64,000 nucleotides of DNA from Oscillospiraceae bacterium (lineage in GTDB: Bacteria; Bacillota; Clostridia; Oscillospirales; CAG-272), in assembly GCA_022009675.1 (NCBI GenBank), contig CP091718.1, forward strand, positions 1,612,001 through 1,676,000. Direction: 5' to 3'. Shown one piece after another: positions 17,659-27,310 of the stretch. The notes under the pieces were generated by a model, which saw only the letters and a program-made list of their open reading frames with translations, was not told the origin of the DNA and did not search any database. The translations under genes and the position numbers were made by a program. Each line of letters begins with the position of its first letter. Positions within the stretch are counted from its first letter, which is position 1.

Positions 17659-20600
17659 GGATTTTACATTTAACTCAATAAACTCAATTTCATCAGCAGA
17701 AAGGTGATATTTTTTATAAAGTTGGCGGTCAATCTCGGAGATGGATTTTGTCCAATCAATATCGGAATTAGGCTTAAAGTTTTTGTACTGGGATGGTTTC
17801 CCATACAATAGGCGGACAATGATGGGGGGTCTTTTTTATCCCTAACAAAGCTCTAAAGAACTTTGTTTTGAAATACTTTGCAAAATTCTCTGGCTCAATT
17901 CTCAAATCAAACATTCCGCCACAAAGAAATGTGTCGGCAGAACATTCATTTGGCTCACCAACAATCGGTTCCGTTAATGTTTCACCAAACATACCACTAT
18001 TGTTAGCCTCCGGAATAAATAGTTTGAAATAATCGAGTTGATCAACACGCAATAAATAATCTTTTGATATATATCGCACGGATCGTTTATTGTTAATCCT
18101 TCCCAAAATCTTAACATAATCGCCCATATCAGGTGCTGTTTCAAGAAAAAAACATCGGGCATTTTTCTCAACTACATTAGAAACAATTTTTATTTCCTGT
18201 ACCTTCTCCAATTATCCCCTTAGCTTCGGGGTGATCACAAAAAAAGTTTTCGGAAAAACGAAAAAGTCCTTGTGATGCAATAATTGTATTTAACCCCGGG
18301 GCACCGGATGCTTTAACCTTTTCCAAAATAGAGTTAAGTTCCGGATATTGTACAAATGTATTTATCGGTCCAAAGTCAATACGCGCATCTCGGTATGCAA
18401 TCACAACCCCACCTTTTATTTCGACGCTTGGGAAAAACTTCTTTTGAATCCTCAAAATACTTAATTACCTTAAAAGTGTGTGTCTGAAAGCATTTTTGTC
18501 ATTCCAAACTTTCGGGGTTTGACCAGCATTGAACAAAAAAAGCGTGCCGGAGTAATTAATGTAACTATATTTGCAAGGGAAAATGAAACATCATAAAAAA
18601 ATAGTTATAAACCGGAGGTTTTCTAGTGTTTCCGCTTTCCTCCTGATACGGCGGATTCCCGACGATTGCATCGAACTTCATTTCTTTCACCTCTTTTTCC
18701 CCAATAGCTGCCTTTGAGGATCTTCTTTTTGAACTGCTCCGGCTTGCTTTTTCAGCATATTGACAAGGTCATCAAAATAGTGGGCATTGACGACATTATC
18801 GTGATAACCGGTCAGCGTGCGTTTTGTGATATACTTTGCCATCGGGGTTTTGCAGATGACATAAATATTGTCGCGGAGAACTTCTTCCCACATGGCTTGC
18901 AGCTCGGCGGGCTCCCAGTCGTCATCGGTGGTGTCCTCCAGCTTCTGACGGTAAACGCTGTAAGCGACATAGAGCGGATACAATCCGGTCTTGGAATTGA
19001 TCTCCAGAATATGTGTGTCCTCGCGGAACACTTCTTTTGTCACCTCTCCCTGATCCACAAAGCGCGGCTCGTCCAGGCGGTGCTTTTCCTCCTGCGTGTC
19101 GTCCTCAAACTGTTCATTGAAGAAGCACCAACCGCCCAGCGTATCGCTCATATGCATATTGACAACACGCCACGGTGTCAGGACAGTTTCCTTGTCAGGA
19201 TTTTTGAAATGGCGGAAGATCTCGGCAATCAGTTTTACGCGTCTTGTGGGCGTTTCTTTGTCCGCCGCTGCCGCCAGTTTACGAATGCGTTTGCCTGCCG
19301 CGATGAACACATCTCGGTCGTAATATTTTGTGAAATCCGCAAACAGCGGCTTGGTCACGCCTTTGGGCATAAATTCCGCCCATGAGGTATCGTCCACAAG
19401 TTCCACAAAGCGGTCAATGTCGATGTCCTCGTCAATCGGCACATTGGCGCCGTAAATCATCAGCGGCATACGGATAGAAATACCGCGGAGAATATCAATG
19501 GCTTTTTTGCGGGCTTCCTTTGCCTGTTTCTTTTTCAGGCGATCCGCGATTTCTTCCGGTGTTGGCGGTGTGGGAGGTGTGACGGGCTCATCATCACCGT
19601 CGTCGATATGGGCGATCTGTTCATCGGTCAGTCCCTGACCGTTGACAACGACGCTGTCTTTTTTCTTCTGCGCTTGGGAGGCGCCGATAATGTCCTTCAA
19701 CGCATTGAATTTGGAAGCATCGATATCGTCAAGCTTCAGAAGCTCATCGTTATAGATGGATTCGTCTTCAAATCCGCTGTTGACGGCTCTCTCGGCGTAA
19801 ATCTGCTTGACCTGCTCCATCATGGAGCTGACGCTGTATTTGGTCATTCTCGATCCGGCAATCGCAATGACGGGGCAATAGTTCAGAAATTCTGTCATTA
19901 CCTCGCGGCGCTTTTTCTGATTTTTGCCGGGTTTACGGGAAAGATGTACGGTTTCGGTCAGCACTTTCAGGGTTCTGTCAGGTGCAAAGTCAAAAACATA
20001 GCAATCGGTTTTCTGCTTGCCGTCAATACATCCGGCAGACTGCACACGGAAAATGGTCTGCATATACTGAGAAGCAGCTGTGGAATAGGAGCCGGAAAGC
20101 ATCAGCACCGCCGTCCACTCCGGAACGGTCACGCCAGTGGTCAGTTTTTTCCGCAGGAAAGTGTGATGGAATACTTATTTTCGCGGATGGTTTTGCGAAC
20201 AAGCTCCAGCGCGTCCTTTGCGTGGTCTTCCTCGTAAGTATCACCCTCTCCGGCAACATTGGCAATGCCGAAATGCATAAACACCGGGTGATGGCGGAGC
20301 ATTTCGCTGAGCGCCTTTGCCTCTTTTGACGCCGGGCACCATCCACAGCGTATGGCGGAACATATTACGGTAGGCATCGGTAGAGAAGGGATAGATGCTG
20401 TCCTTGTCCTCTTTTGCCATCAGATCCAGGAAAGAACGGACGTCCGCTTCGTGTACGAAGTTGCCCTCAACGGCACCTTGTGGGATCTCACGCCTGCCAT
20501 GCGGGCCTCTTGACCATACACGGAAGAATTCGCGGAAGTTGAATGCCTTGGTATCGTATTCGTCCGAGACATATTTTTTTCAGTTTTTCGCCGAGATCGT

Positions 20601-21750
20601 AGGTATAGATATGCATCTGCGGCAGATCGGCATAGGGGTTGTGGTCACCATAATGCTCCGCGTCCCACTCTGCCTTTTTCTTCTGCTCCATGACATAGTC
20701 CCAGGTATAGACATTGTCTTCGCCGAACTTATCAAGCAGATTGAACGGCGTGCCGGACAAAGCCAGCACTTTGGTGCTCGCTTTGCGCAGTTGTTTTATG
20801 ACATGATCGCCCAGTTCGGTCTGTGTGCCTTCGTGGGCTTCGTCAACGATGATAAGATCCCCAATCCAGGTCAAATACCGCGTTGTTTTTATTGAATTTT
20901 CCGCCGACACGTTTGGAGCCGCGCAGATCCTGAATCGACGCAAAAATAGAGGAAATAGGCGCCGTCTTTATCAAGCCGTTTGATTTTCAGATCGTTTTCA
21001 AGGTCAATCTTCTCATCGTAGGTATAGGCGGAGTCGTTGGTTTTCAGTTCAAAAGAATAGTCATGCTCGGATGAACCCGGATAAAAGATTTTTGCAAAAT
21101 CCGTGCTCCATCCGTCGCTGACGACCGGACGATGCGTGACAATGATCACGCGGCGATACTGCGAACGGCGCACGACTTCAAGGGCTGTCAGTGTTTTGCC
21201 AAAACGCATTTTGGCATACCACAGCATTTCGTTCTCTTTTTTTGAACGCTTTGATGGTCTGTTCGATCGCTGCCTTCTGCTCATCACGGAAATCTATTTT
21301 TGCAACCGTCTGCCCGTCAGAGGTTTTCTCGGTCGAGGAAAGCGCGGACTTGCCTTGTTTTACGGCAAGGATCGCGCGAATTGCCACATCTACCGTCGTG
21401 GCAAACCATTCCTCGCCCGTTGCACCGTTTGGCTGAACCTTATGAATGCCGGAATTCATCAGAACCTTGTGGACATCTTTGTCCTTAAAGGTGAATGAAT
21501 ATCCGTCATTTTGCAGGACAGCCAGCTCGGTATATTCCAACTTAAAGTTCACGCTTGCGGTTGCTGTGTAGCCTTTGATACGGGCAATAGCCGCCTGATT
21601 CAGTTCGCGGCAATTCGGTGTCAGGTATTCGGGTTTCGTATCCGTGGTCAATGTCGCCTCACCGATTTTCAGAAGCCCCTTATGGGTATCGTAGGGCATG
21701 CTGAAAACATATATGAGTTTGTATTTATAGGTGCAATCAAACCTTTCCAT
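17659..21750 (-). CDS. Giant restriction protein: GIY-YIG-like, SF2 helicase and N6-adenine methylase (frameshifted)
   Basis: About 1,360 residues across several frames. Start ATG 21750 (GAGAGGAG). N terminus: KLIYVFSMPYDTHKGLLKIG, a GIY-YIG-like element (tentative). Helicase: YAKMRFGKTLTALEVV (motif I), LIIVDEAHEGTQ (II), LALSGTPFNLL (III), QYMQTIFRVQSAG (VI). A long helical linker carries PVTPPTPPTPEE. The methylase begins KFDAIVGNPPYQEESGNT with motif IV NPPY and continues PSVEIKGGVVIAYRD and AKYFKTKFFRALLGI, as in Eco57I-type methylases. One chain should therefore translocate, cut and methylate. It overlaps the upstream gene by 14 bases. Frame changes are mostly in A/T runs (for example near 20577, 20890, 21238). 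Confidence 0.75.
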
Positions 21751-22729
21751 GTTTTTCGCTCCTCTCAAACAAGTCAATAAATCTTACGGAATGTTCGCGG
21801 CTCCAATCCATGATTCGGCAGTAGGTGCCGGTATGGAGAGCGTTATCGTTTTTCAAGCAGCCGGGGCACGGCTCGTTTTTTGTCCTATCATCGAACAAGG
21901 ACAACTGAAAATTTTCAATCGGTTTGCAGGAATTCGGAATCACATATTTTAACCCGTCCATCTGCCAAAGATTCCATGAAAGGATTTTTGCGATTTTTAC
22001 CAGGTATTCCTTAATCGGCGGTACGGTGAACCGATCCGTATAGTAGTCGATGAAGGAAAACAACAGATTCTCGCGGGCAATAAGCAGGCTGTCGCCTTGC
22101 CATTCAAAGCCATACACCGATTGAAAGGCTTTGGTTACCCACTTCATCCAATCCTGTTCGGTCTCTGTGTTTTCGTTGACAATGCGTATTTTGCGATCCA
22201 GGATGCCGATCCTGTCGCGCACTTCAATCCATTTTCCGGTCACGGTGTCATAACGGCTCGCAAGGTATGGTGCTTCGCCGCAGGAAATCTCCATGCGATT
22301 GGCTTTTACATAGTCCTGCCATGTCCTGCCTTCGGGAAAAGTAATTTTTTCTACCGATGTGATCCATGTCTGACTGTTCTCGGTGTTAAACACATTTTTC
22401 TCTGCCGAACCATGCGTTGTCCACAAGGTTATTTTGGTTGTTACATACCCACGACGGAGTGAAAACCTCCGCCTTGTCACGAACGCGAATTGCCTGTTCC
22501 TTTTTTGATTTTGTCGTTCGTGGTTTGATAACGCTTCCGTTACGGTGCGTAATGCTATCTACCATGATCTGATCGCTGCTTTGATATCCAAACCCGCGCT
22601 CGGCATAGTTATCGGTCGCCCAAATAATATTTTTTTGCCGGAGCTCTTATCGAGAAGCAAAATTGCAAGCAGATTCGCATCCAGCTGATAGATATAATTT
22701 TTCTTTTTATATCAATATTTTTGTTCCAT
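21737..22729 (-). CDS. Restriction system subunit M-like protein (frameshifted at 5' end)
   Basis: About 330 residues. The first ~85 codons are in other frames: LDANLLAILLLDKSSGKN, then AERGFGYQSSDQIMVDSITH and KAEVFTPSWVCNNQNNLVDN. The long frame then reads WITSVEKITFPEGRTWQDYV, MEISCGEAPYLASRYDTVTG, FQSVYGFEWQGDSLLIAREN-LL and ends in a Cys knuckle PCPGC. V-F-T-P-S-W and S-C-G-E-A-P-Y are typical of annotated restriction endonuclease M subunits that accompany helicase-methylase proteins. It probably supplies S-adenosylmethionine-binding or target recognition. The 14-base overlap with the giant gene implies coupled translation. Confidence 0.7.
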
Positions 22730-22766
22730 TTTCATCTCACGATAAAAATCATTTTATACGACCTCG

Positions 22767-22783
22767 GACAATTTCAAATTGTC
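22767..22783. promoter_or_regulatory. Perfect palindrome upstream of the restriction operon
   Basis: GACAATTT-C-AAATTGTC, 8-bp perfect arms, lies about 40 bases ahead of the operon start at 22729 with TATAAA between them (minus strand). A likely operator. Confidence 0.5.
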
Positions 22784-23035
22784 AATTTTTTATGAGGGAG
22801 CTGTTGAATTTTTATCACAATACAAAGCATTTTTAATTATCGTAGTATATTTTGTGTTTTAAGGGCATACATGCGTTCGTATGCGCGGTACACAGGGATC
22901 TATCATTAGCACGCTCAAATGCTGTCCGCACCAATGATTCAATCGCTTGATCCATCTCGCTCCAATATGCCCACACCACATAGTTTTTGTTATCCCATAG
23001 CTTGGGCGAAATAGTGCTCAATTCCAATTGACTTA

Positions 23036-23850
23036 GAGCCTGTTGACACTATTTTAGCCACATGAAGACGCACGCGATTTGAACGAACGACAGGAAGATA
23101 ACATCGAGTTTATCATATCTTGTACACACTCTGCGAAACGCTTTTAGCCATCGAAACAGTCTTTCGATAATATTCCTTCGCTTATATAGTTCATGGTCAT
23201 ATTCCCACGGATTTATGCGATTTTTCTTTGGTGGGACAACCGGTTTGTGTCCGAAAGACTGGCAGAGTTCTCTTGTTTTATCACCCTCATAGGCTCTATC
23301 CATTAAGTACGGAATTCCCGAATAGCTATCTCCTATGTTTTCAATTGAGATTCTTCCTTGTGGGGCGTCGTGACAGTTTCCACCGGATAAGTGCATTCCG
23401 ACAATGACCTTGTCATTTGCGGATACCACGTGAAGCTTGGTATTCCATCCGCCCTTTGATTTCCCGATACATTGTTGTCCGTGTTTTTTAAAGCGCCATG
23501 TGCGTCAGGGTGCAATTTACAAGAGGTACTGTCCAAAGCCAGCACTTGTACTTTGATCGCGATAATTTTTTCCTGCTGCAGTGCATTAAAAATACGCTGT
23601 ATTACGCCATTTTCACACCATCTTTTTAAATCTTTGGTAAATGCTATTCCATTTGCCGTATTTCTCTGGAAGTGCCCTCCACTTGCACCCATTTTTCGGT
23701 AATATACAAGATAGCGTTGATAAATGTGTAATTGTCGATTTTTACATTCCCACGCTGAACCGGAAAATACTTTTCGATTCTTGCGTACTGCGCTTTTGTG
23801 ATATTCATGTATTTATTATATCATATTTTGACCTTAGTGTCAACATGCTC
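23036..23850 (-). mobile_element. IS5-family insertion sequence, 815 bp
   Basis: Terminal inverted repeats are GAGCCTGTTGACACTA (left) and GAGCATGTTGACACTA (right, complement), one mismatch in 16. A TA dinucleotide flanks both ends (23034-23035 and 23851-23852) and is the target duplication, shown by the exact in-frame rejoining of the TIR gene. A single transposase gene fills the element. Confidence 0.9.
23049..23808 (-). CDS. IS5-family DDE transposase (frameshifted)
   Basis: About 253 residues. It starts MNITKAQYARIEKYFPVQRG; after a shift in an A5/G3 stretch it reads GCKWRALPEKYGKWNSIYQR, then NGVIQRIFNALQQEKIIAIK, LALDSTSCKLHPDAHGALKN (first catalytic Asp), a further shift, MVSANDKVIVGMHLSGGNCH-D, YLMDRAYEGDKTRELC (second Asp) and RRNIIERLFRWLKAFRR (catalytic Glu). 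Such two-frame organisation is also natural in this group (OrfA/OrfB frameshifting), so not every break need be an error. Confidence 0.85.
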
Positions 23851-24158
23851 TAGTGAATCGCTTCTGGAAGGTAAATGAACAGCTATAATCCCAAGTCGTT
23901 GACCCACTATGCCACGAAGCGCTGTGTGTATTTCTCTATCAACATGAGGTCTACTGTATGTTTCTTTACCAATCAAACATAGCAACACTTGGCATTTCTT
24001 AACATGTCTACATGTAAAATCTCGAATCGTTTCATTGCTTTTTCCATTAAAATCTGCATTTTCCGGAACCGCGTAATATTCGATTTGATGTGCTTTTAAA
24101 ATAGTCTCAAGCTTTTTTCGATATTTAGCATCGGCTCGGTGATAACTGATAAACACTT

Positions 24159-24584
24159 TCATCTTGCTATCCCCCAAACAGTCAATCCAATAATCAAAGC
24201 TCCGTATAAAGGAACTGTTGATGCCGATCCTATAAAAGCTCTCCAAAAAGAATAGTGCCATCCCGTAAATTTGTTCAAAGGCATTTCGTACTCACGAATT
24301 ACAATATGGTTTTCAAGTCCGGCGACATTATTATAAATACCAATAAATTTGTATTCTTTTGATAGATAGAAAGCGTCCAAAAACCCAAAAATTAAAACCA
24401 CAGGTGCAAGCGCTATCCAAAGGTACATCTTATTTCCCGTATTTGTTTCTGATATTGTTGAAACATACACAGCAATCAACGCTGAAACGGCGGCAATTGC
24501 CCATCCTTTCATTTGAAAAGAACATTGATTCATGCGTGAAATACTATTTTGGATGAATTCCAAATGCTGCTCGTTCGGTTTCAT
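24159..24584 (-). CDS. Membrane protein partner of the TIR gene
   Basis: An intact 141-residue protein. A soluble amphipathic start (MKPNEQHLEFIQNSISRMNQ) precedes a TM pair, MKGWAIAAVSALIAVYVSTI and YLWIALAPVVLIFGFLDAFY, then a cytosolic loop of about 40 residues and a C-terminal TM, VPLYGALIIGLTVWGI. Its stop overlaps the TIR ATG, so both are made together. I know of no name for this family; the pairing resembles a sensor plus membrane effector. It is not itself disrupted. Confidence 0.7.
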   Translation of the reverse strand: MKPNEQHLEFIQNSISRMNQCSFQMKGWAIAAVSALIAVYVSTISETNTGNKMYLWIALAPVVLIFGFLDAFYLSKEYKFIGIYNNVAGLENHIVIREYEMPLNKFTGWHYSFWRAFIGSASTVPLYGALIIGLTVWGIAR

Positions 24585-24595
24585 AATGCTACTCC

Positions 24596-25933
24596 TTATT
24601 TTACTGAATCATCAGAAATTGAAAGACTATACGAAACATTCTTTCTCGTCCCGCTCGCCGTAATCTTTCCGTCCTCCATCATTTTTTGCAGAATTCTGCG
24701 TGTGGTGGAGGTGGAAACGCCGAGTGCTTTCTCGATTTCCGTGCGGGGATGTGGCGCATGATCGGAGAGAACAGTGAGGACGATCTGTTCCCGTTCGGTG
24801 AAAACAGGCGGCTCTTTGACTATATTTGTAGTCGTTTTCAAAGATATGCTCTGATTCGGCAAGACAAATTTGAATGCCCCGGAAGTTACAGTCACCTCCG
24901 GTTTTCTCGGAGAATTCTGATAGGAGGACATGATCTTGTTCATGCCGGTTCCGTATGCCTCGATGAGTCCCATGCGATAGAAAATGTCGGCAAGTTTTTT
25001 GTTACGGCAATAGGAAATACCAAGCATCATATCGTCATAGGAAATGCCCCCGGCAAGACCGCCGATGGAAATCAGCTCAATACGGTCCGAATACACGCTG
25101 AGAAGCGTACTTGCCGAAACGGCATAGTCCCGGTGAACAATGGCGTTGAGGAGCGCCTCGCGAATGGCGGTATCGGGATAATCTCTGTGGTCAATGCGCT
25201 GTAACCCCTCAAAGGTCGCCGCATTCCGGTTGCGCATATCAAGGTAAGCATACGCATCCTCCAACTGCTTTAAGAGCGAACCGGTGAACTCCCGACGGTC
25301 CTGGAAGTTGTCCTGATTGACGCCGGCAAAGGTAGCGGCTTTGATGATATGCGGGCACTGATCTGAAAGGAGCAAGGCAAGGTTGGAATACAACCCGTCG
25401 CGGTCGATAAGTCCGAGCGTTTTCATCTGCGTTTCGCCGAGGGAGAGATTCCGCTTGGCAAACTCCGCCGTCACCTTTTCAAAAGTCAATTCCTGTTCCA
25501 GCGAACGCATATCCTCGTAATTATCGCCATCGGTTTCCTTGATCATTTGGCGGATAGCGGTATCGGATGCAGGGACAGAGGATGTGCCCTGACGGACAAA
25601 TACACCTTCCGGACGGAGTCCTTTGGCGGCAAGGTAATACGGACGATGTGCCCCGCATTGTACCTGCACGGCAACAATGCTTTTTCCCTCATCCGCAGGT
25701 AATGCCTCGATGTGCATAAACAGCGTAACATCGGGCTTTATAGCGTCTCTTGCCGCATTCATTACCTGCTGCATCACGGCATCGGCATTTCCCACGCCGC
25801 AAACACTTCCGTTATCTTCTACGCCAATATAAATCGTGCCTCCGCGCGTATTGGCAAAGGCGATGATCTCTTTCTTGATGTCCTCTACATAGACGGACTT
25901 CAATTCCACCGTTTCACTTTCGGCAAACAGCAT
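24596..25933 (-). CDS. AlbA_2/Schlafen-type ATP-binding regulator with C-terminal winged helix
   Basis: An intact 445-residue protein. Residues 1-130 are the AlbA_2 (Schlafen-like) domain: ESETVELKSVYVEDIKKEII-AFANTRGGTIYIGVEDNG. Residues 230-345 contain DYPDTAIREALLNAIVHRDY and GGISYDDMMLGISYCRN with the G-T-G-M motif, the ATPase-like domain of this family. Residues 380-435 form a winged helix (EREQIVLTVLSD, TEIEKALGVSTSTTRRILQK). It is a DNA-binding regulator of unknown signal; the palindrome overlapping its own promoter suggests autoregulation. GGAGG precedes the ATG. It lies 11 bases upstream of the TIR-pair operon and may co-transcribe with it. Confidence 0.85.
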   Translation of the reverse strand: MLFAESETVELKSVYVEDIKKEIIAFANTRGGTIYIGVEDNGSVCGVGNADAVMQQVMNAARDAIKPDVTLFMHIEALPADEGKSIVAVQVQCGAHRPYYLAAKGLRPEGVFVRQGTSSVPASDTAIRQMIKETDGDNYEDMRSLEQELTFEKVTAEFAKRNLSLGETQMKTLGLIDRDGLYSNLALLLSDQCPHIIKAATFAGVNQDNFQDRREFTGSLLKQLEDAYAYLDMRNRNAATFEGLQRIDHRDYPDTAIREALLNAIVHRDYAVSASTLLSVYSDRIELISIGGLAGGISYDDMMLGISYCRNKKLADIFYRMGLIEAYGTGMNKIMSSYQNSPRKPEVTVTSGAFKFVLPNQSISLKTTTNIVKEPPVFTEREQIVLTVLSDHAPHPRTEIEKALGVSTSTTRRILQKMMEDGKITASGTRKNVSYSLSISDDSVK

Positions 25934-25970
25934 AGCAACCTCCGAGCAAAAAGTCTTTCTTTCAATGTAT

Positions 25971-26015
25971 AGTATACCACAATTTGTTCATCGCGTCAAG
26001 TCATATGAACAAATT
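25971..26015 (-). promoter_or_regulatory. Promoter with 11-bp palindrome for the AlbA_2 gene
   Basis: On the minus strand TTGACG (25994-25999), 17 bases, TATACT (25971-25976). Perfect 11-bp arms AATTTGTTCAT (25981-25991) and ATGAACAAATT (26005-26015) flank the -35 element. Confidence 0.75.
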
Positions 26016-26048
26016 GGTGAATAATAAATTGAATAAATTTCTGCTGTC

Positions 26049-26105
26049 GGGGTATGGGGATACCCCATCTTCGAATTATGGGGACATAATTCATTGCTCG
26101 TTCAG
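26049..26105 (+). repeat. Left inverted repeat flanking the LexA-like gene
   Basis: About 57 bases that match the complement of 26940-26995 at roughly four positions in five. The outer 12 bases (GGGGTATGGGGA) and the inner 18 (AATTCATTGCTCGTTCAG) are identical. Confidence 0.7.
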
Positions 26106-26215
26106 AAGGAAAGACACATAAAAACACACATGAAATGTAGTCCCATCGCTTCTGATTGCAGAGTTTCTGCGTTCCGGTTTGCCGGAATTTTCGCTTGGAA
26201 ATTTTCCGAAACGCC

Positions 26216-26244
26216 TTGACAAATCCCTGAGATCATGGTATTAT
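26216..26244 (+). promoter_or_regulatory. Promoter of the LexA-like gene
   Basis: TTGACA (26216-26221), 17 bases, TATTAT (26239-26244). GCC-AATAT-GGGC just downstream may be part of an operator. A GGAGG ribosome site is at 26277-26281. Confidence 0.75.
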
Positions 26245-26285
26245 ATTAGTGAGCCAATATGGGCAATTATATTTTCGGAGGCATT

Positions 26286-26906
26286 ATGCGCAAACGAAAC
26301 GAAGGCAATTTTGCCGTGATTCGAGAGTTTGTCGACCGATATTTTTTAGAGAATCAACGCTCTCCAAGCACACGGGAGATTGAAGCCGGGACGGGTATAC
26401 CCCGCGCAACGGCGCAACGATGTCTGCGTCTGATGAGTGAAAGCGGAGAGATTTCATACGGTAAACGGCGTGGAATTGAAACTGATTTGTCCCGCAAAAT
26501 CGGCGACTCCGTATCGGTTACGCTCTATGAAAGCACCGTTTCCTGTGGTACGCCGAACGAGCCGTATGCAGATATCTGCGAGGTGATTTCGCTCCCGCGT
26601 TCATGGGTTGGTGAAGGTGAATTCTTCGGAGTTTACGCCAAAGGAAACTCTATGGTGGACATCGGCGTTGAAGAAGGCGATCTTCTGATCGCAAGAAAAC
26701 AGAATACTTTCGATGACGGAGATCTTGTAATTGCCCTTGTCAACGGAACGGAAACCGCTTTCAAACGGTTGTACCGGGGCAAGGAAAACGGCGGCTTTAT
26801 TCTTCACGCAGAGAATAAAACCTACCGAGGAGAAGAACTTGATCGGCATGTAAAAAATGTTTCGGTGCAAGGAATCGTCCTTCGCGTTCTCAAAGAATTG
26901 AAGTGA
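26286..26906 (+). CDS. LexA-like S24-peptidase repressor
   Basis: An intact 206-residue protein when started at the ATG at 26286. N terminus: FAVIREFVDRYFLENQRSPS-TREIEAGTGIPRATAQRCL, a LexA-type winged helix. The linker has SCGTPNEPYADICE with a Cys-Gly pair where LexA is cut at Ala-Gly. The peptidase half carries YAKGNSMVDIGVEEGDLLIA (catalytic Ser) and ETAFKRLYRG (catalytic Lys). It should self-cleave on RecA activation and control the neighbouring mobile genes or polymerase. It lies alone between two inverted repeats. Confidence 0.85.
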   Translation: MRKRNEGNFAVIREFVDRYFLENQRSPSTREIEAGTGIPRATAQRCLRLMSESGEISYGKRRGIETDLSRKIGDSVSVTLYESTVSCGTPNEPYADICEVISLPRSWVGEGEFFGVYAKGNSMVDIGVEEGDLLIARKQNTFDDGDLVIALVNGTETAFKRLYRGKENGGFILHAENKTYRGEELDRHVKNVSVQGIVLRVLKELK

Positions 26907-26939
26907 TTCTATGAAAAAGAGAAAAACTCGTCCTTTATT

Positions 26940-26995
26940 CTGAACGAGCAATGAATTTTTGCAATCAAAATTCGGTGGGGGAGTCCCCATACCCC
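26940..26995 (-). repeat. Right inverted repeat flanking the LexA-like gene
   Basis: Complement of 26049-26105 (see there). It ends 24 bases ahead of the next gene. The inner arm lies 33 bases after the repressor stop. Confidence 0.7.
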
Positions 26996-27018
26996 TATGC
27001 AAGGAAAGGAAGAATGCT

Positions 27019-27310
27019 ATGGCAAAATCGGAATGGTTGGAAAAAAATAAAACGACTTCTATGTAGCAAGCAATCCGGTTTGATTCTCGATCTGAGCGAT
27101 GCCAATGCCGTACTGGCACGCATCGTTGAAATTCTCAAAGAGAATCGCGGGGAGATCAATCTGCCCGACATCGAGTTGGAAGCACTCGCACGAGCCTTTC
27201 TCCCCGATATTCTCGCATTCTTTTCCTCACCGGAAGGGAAAGCGGAATACGAAGCGTGGCAGAAAGAAGTGTCATTGAAAACAGAGAGCGATAGAAAGGA
27301 GACGGCATGA
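27019..27310 (+). CDS. Small protein upstream of the serine recombinase (one frameshift)
   Basis: Removing one A from the A7 run near 27045 gives a 96-residue frame: MAKSEWLEKIKRLLCSKQSG-LILDLSDANAVLARIVEILK, then LEALARAFLPDILAFFSSPE and ending SLKTESDRKETA. It is helical and acidic. The stop overlaps the recombinase ATG (ATGA), so it is translated with it and may be a directionality or accessory factor. I do not recognise the family. Confidence 0.5.

Larger units (their letters stand above)
22833..24162 (-). pseudogene. TIR-domain effector gene interrupted by an IS element
   Basis: The 5' part (24162-23851) begins MKVFISYHRADAKYRKKLET and runs through AVPENADFNGKSNETIRDF, LLCLIGKETYSRPHVDREIH and RLGIIAVHLPSRSDSL. 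The 3' part (23035-22833) reads SQLELSTISPKLWDNKNYVV-WAYW and ends NACMPLKHKIYYDN. Removing the IS and one TA copy joins them in frame as RSDSL-SQLEL, giving about 170 residues of the TIR-like (DUF1863) family used by Thoeris ThsB-type sensors. The ATG overlaps the stop of a membrane-protein gene (ATGA). The insertion should abolish function; in its absence the product would probably act on NAD-derived nucleotides. Confidence 0.82.
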
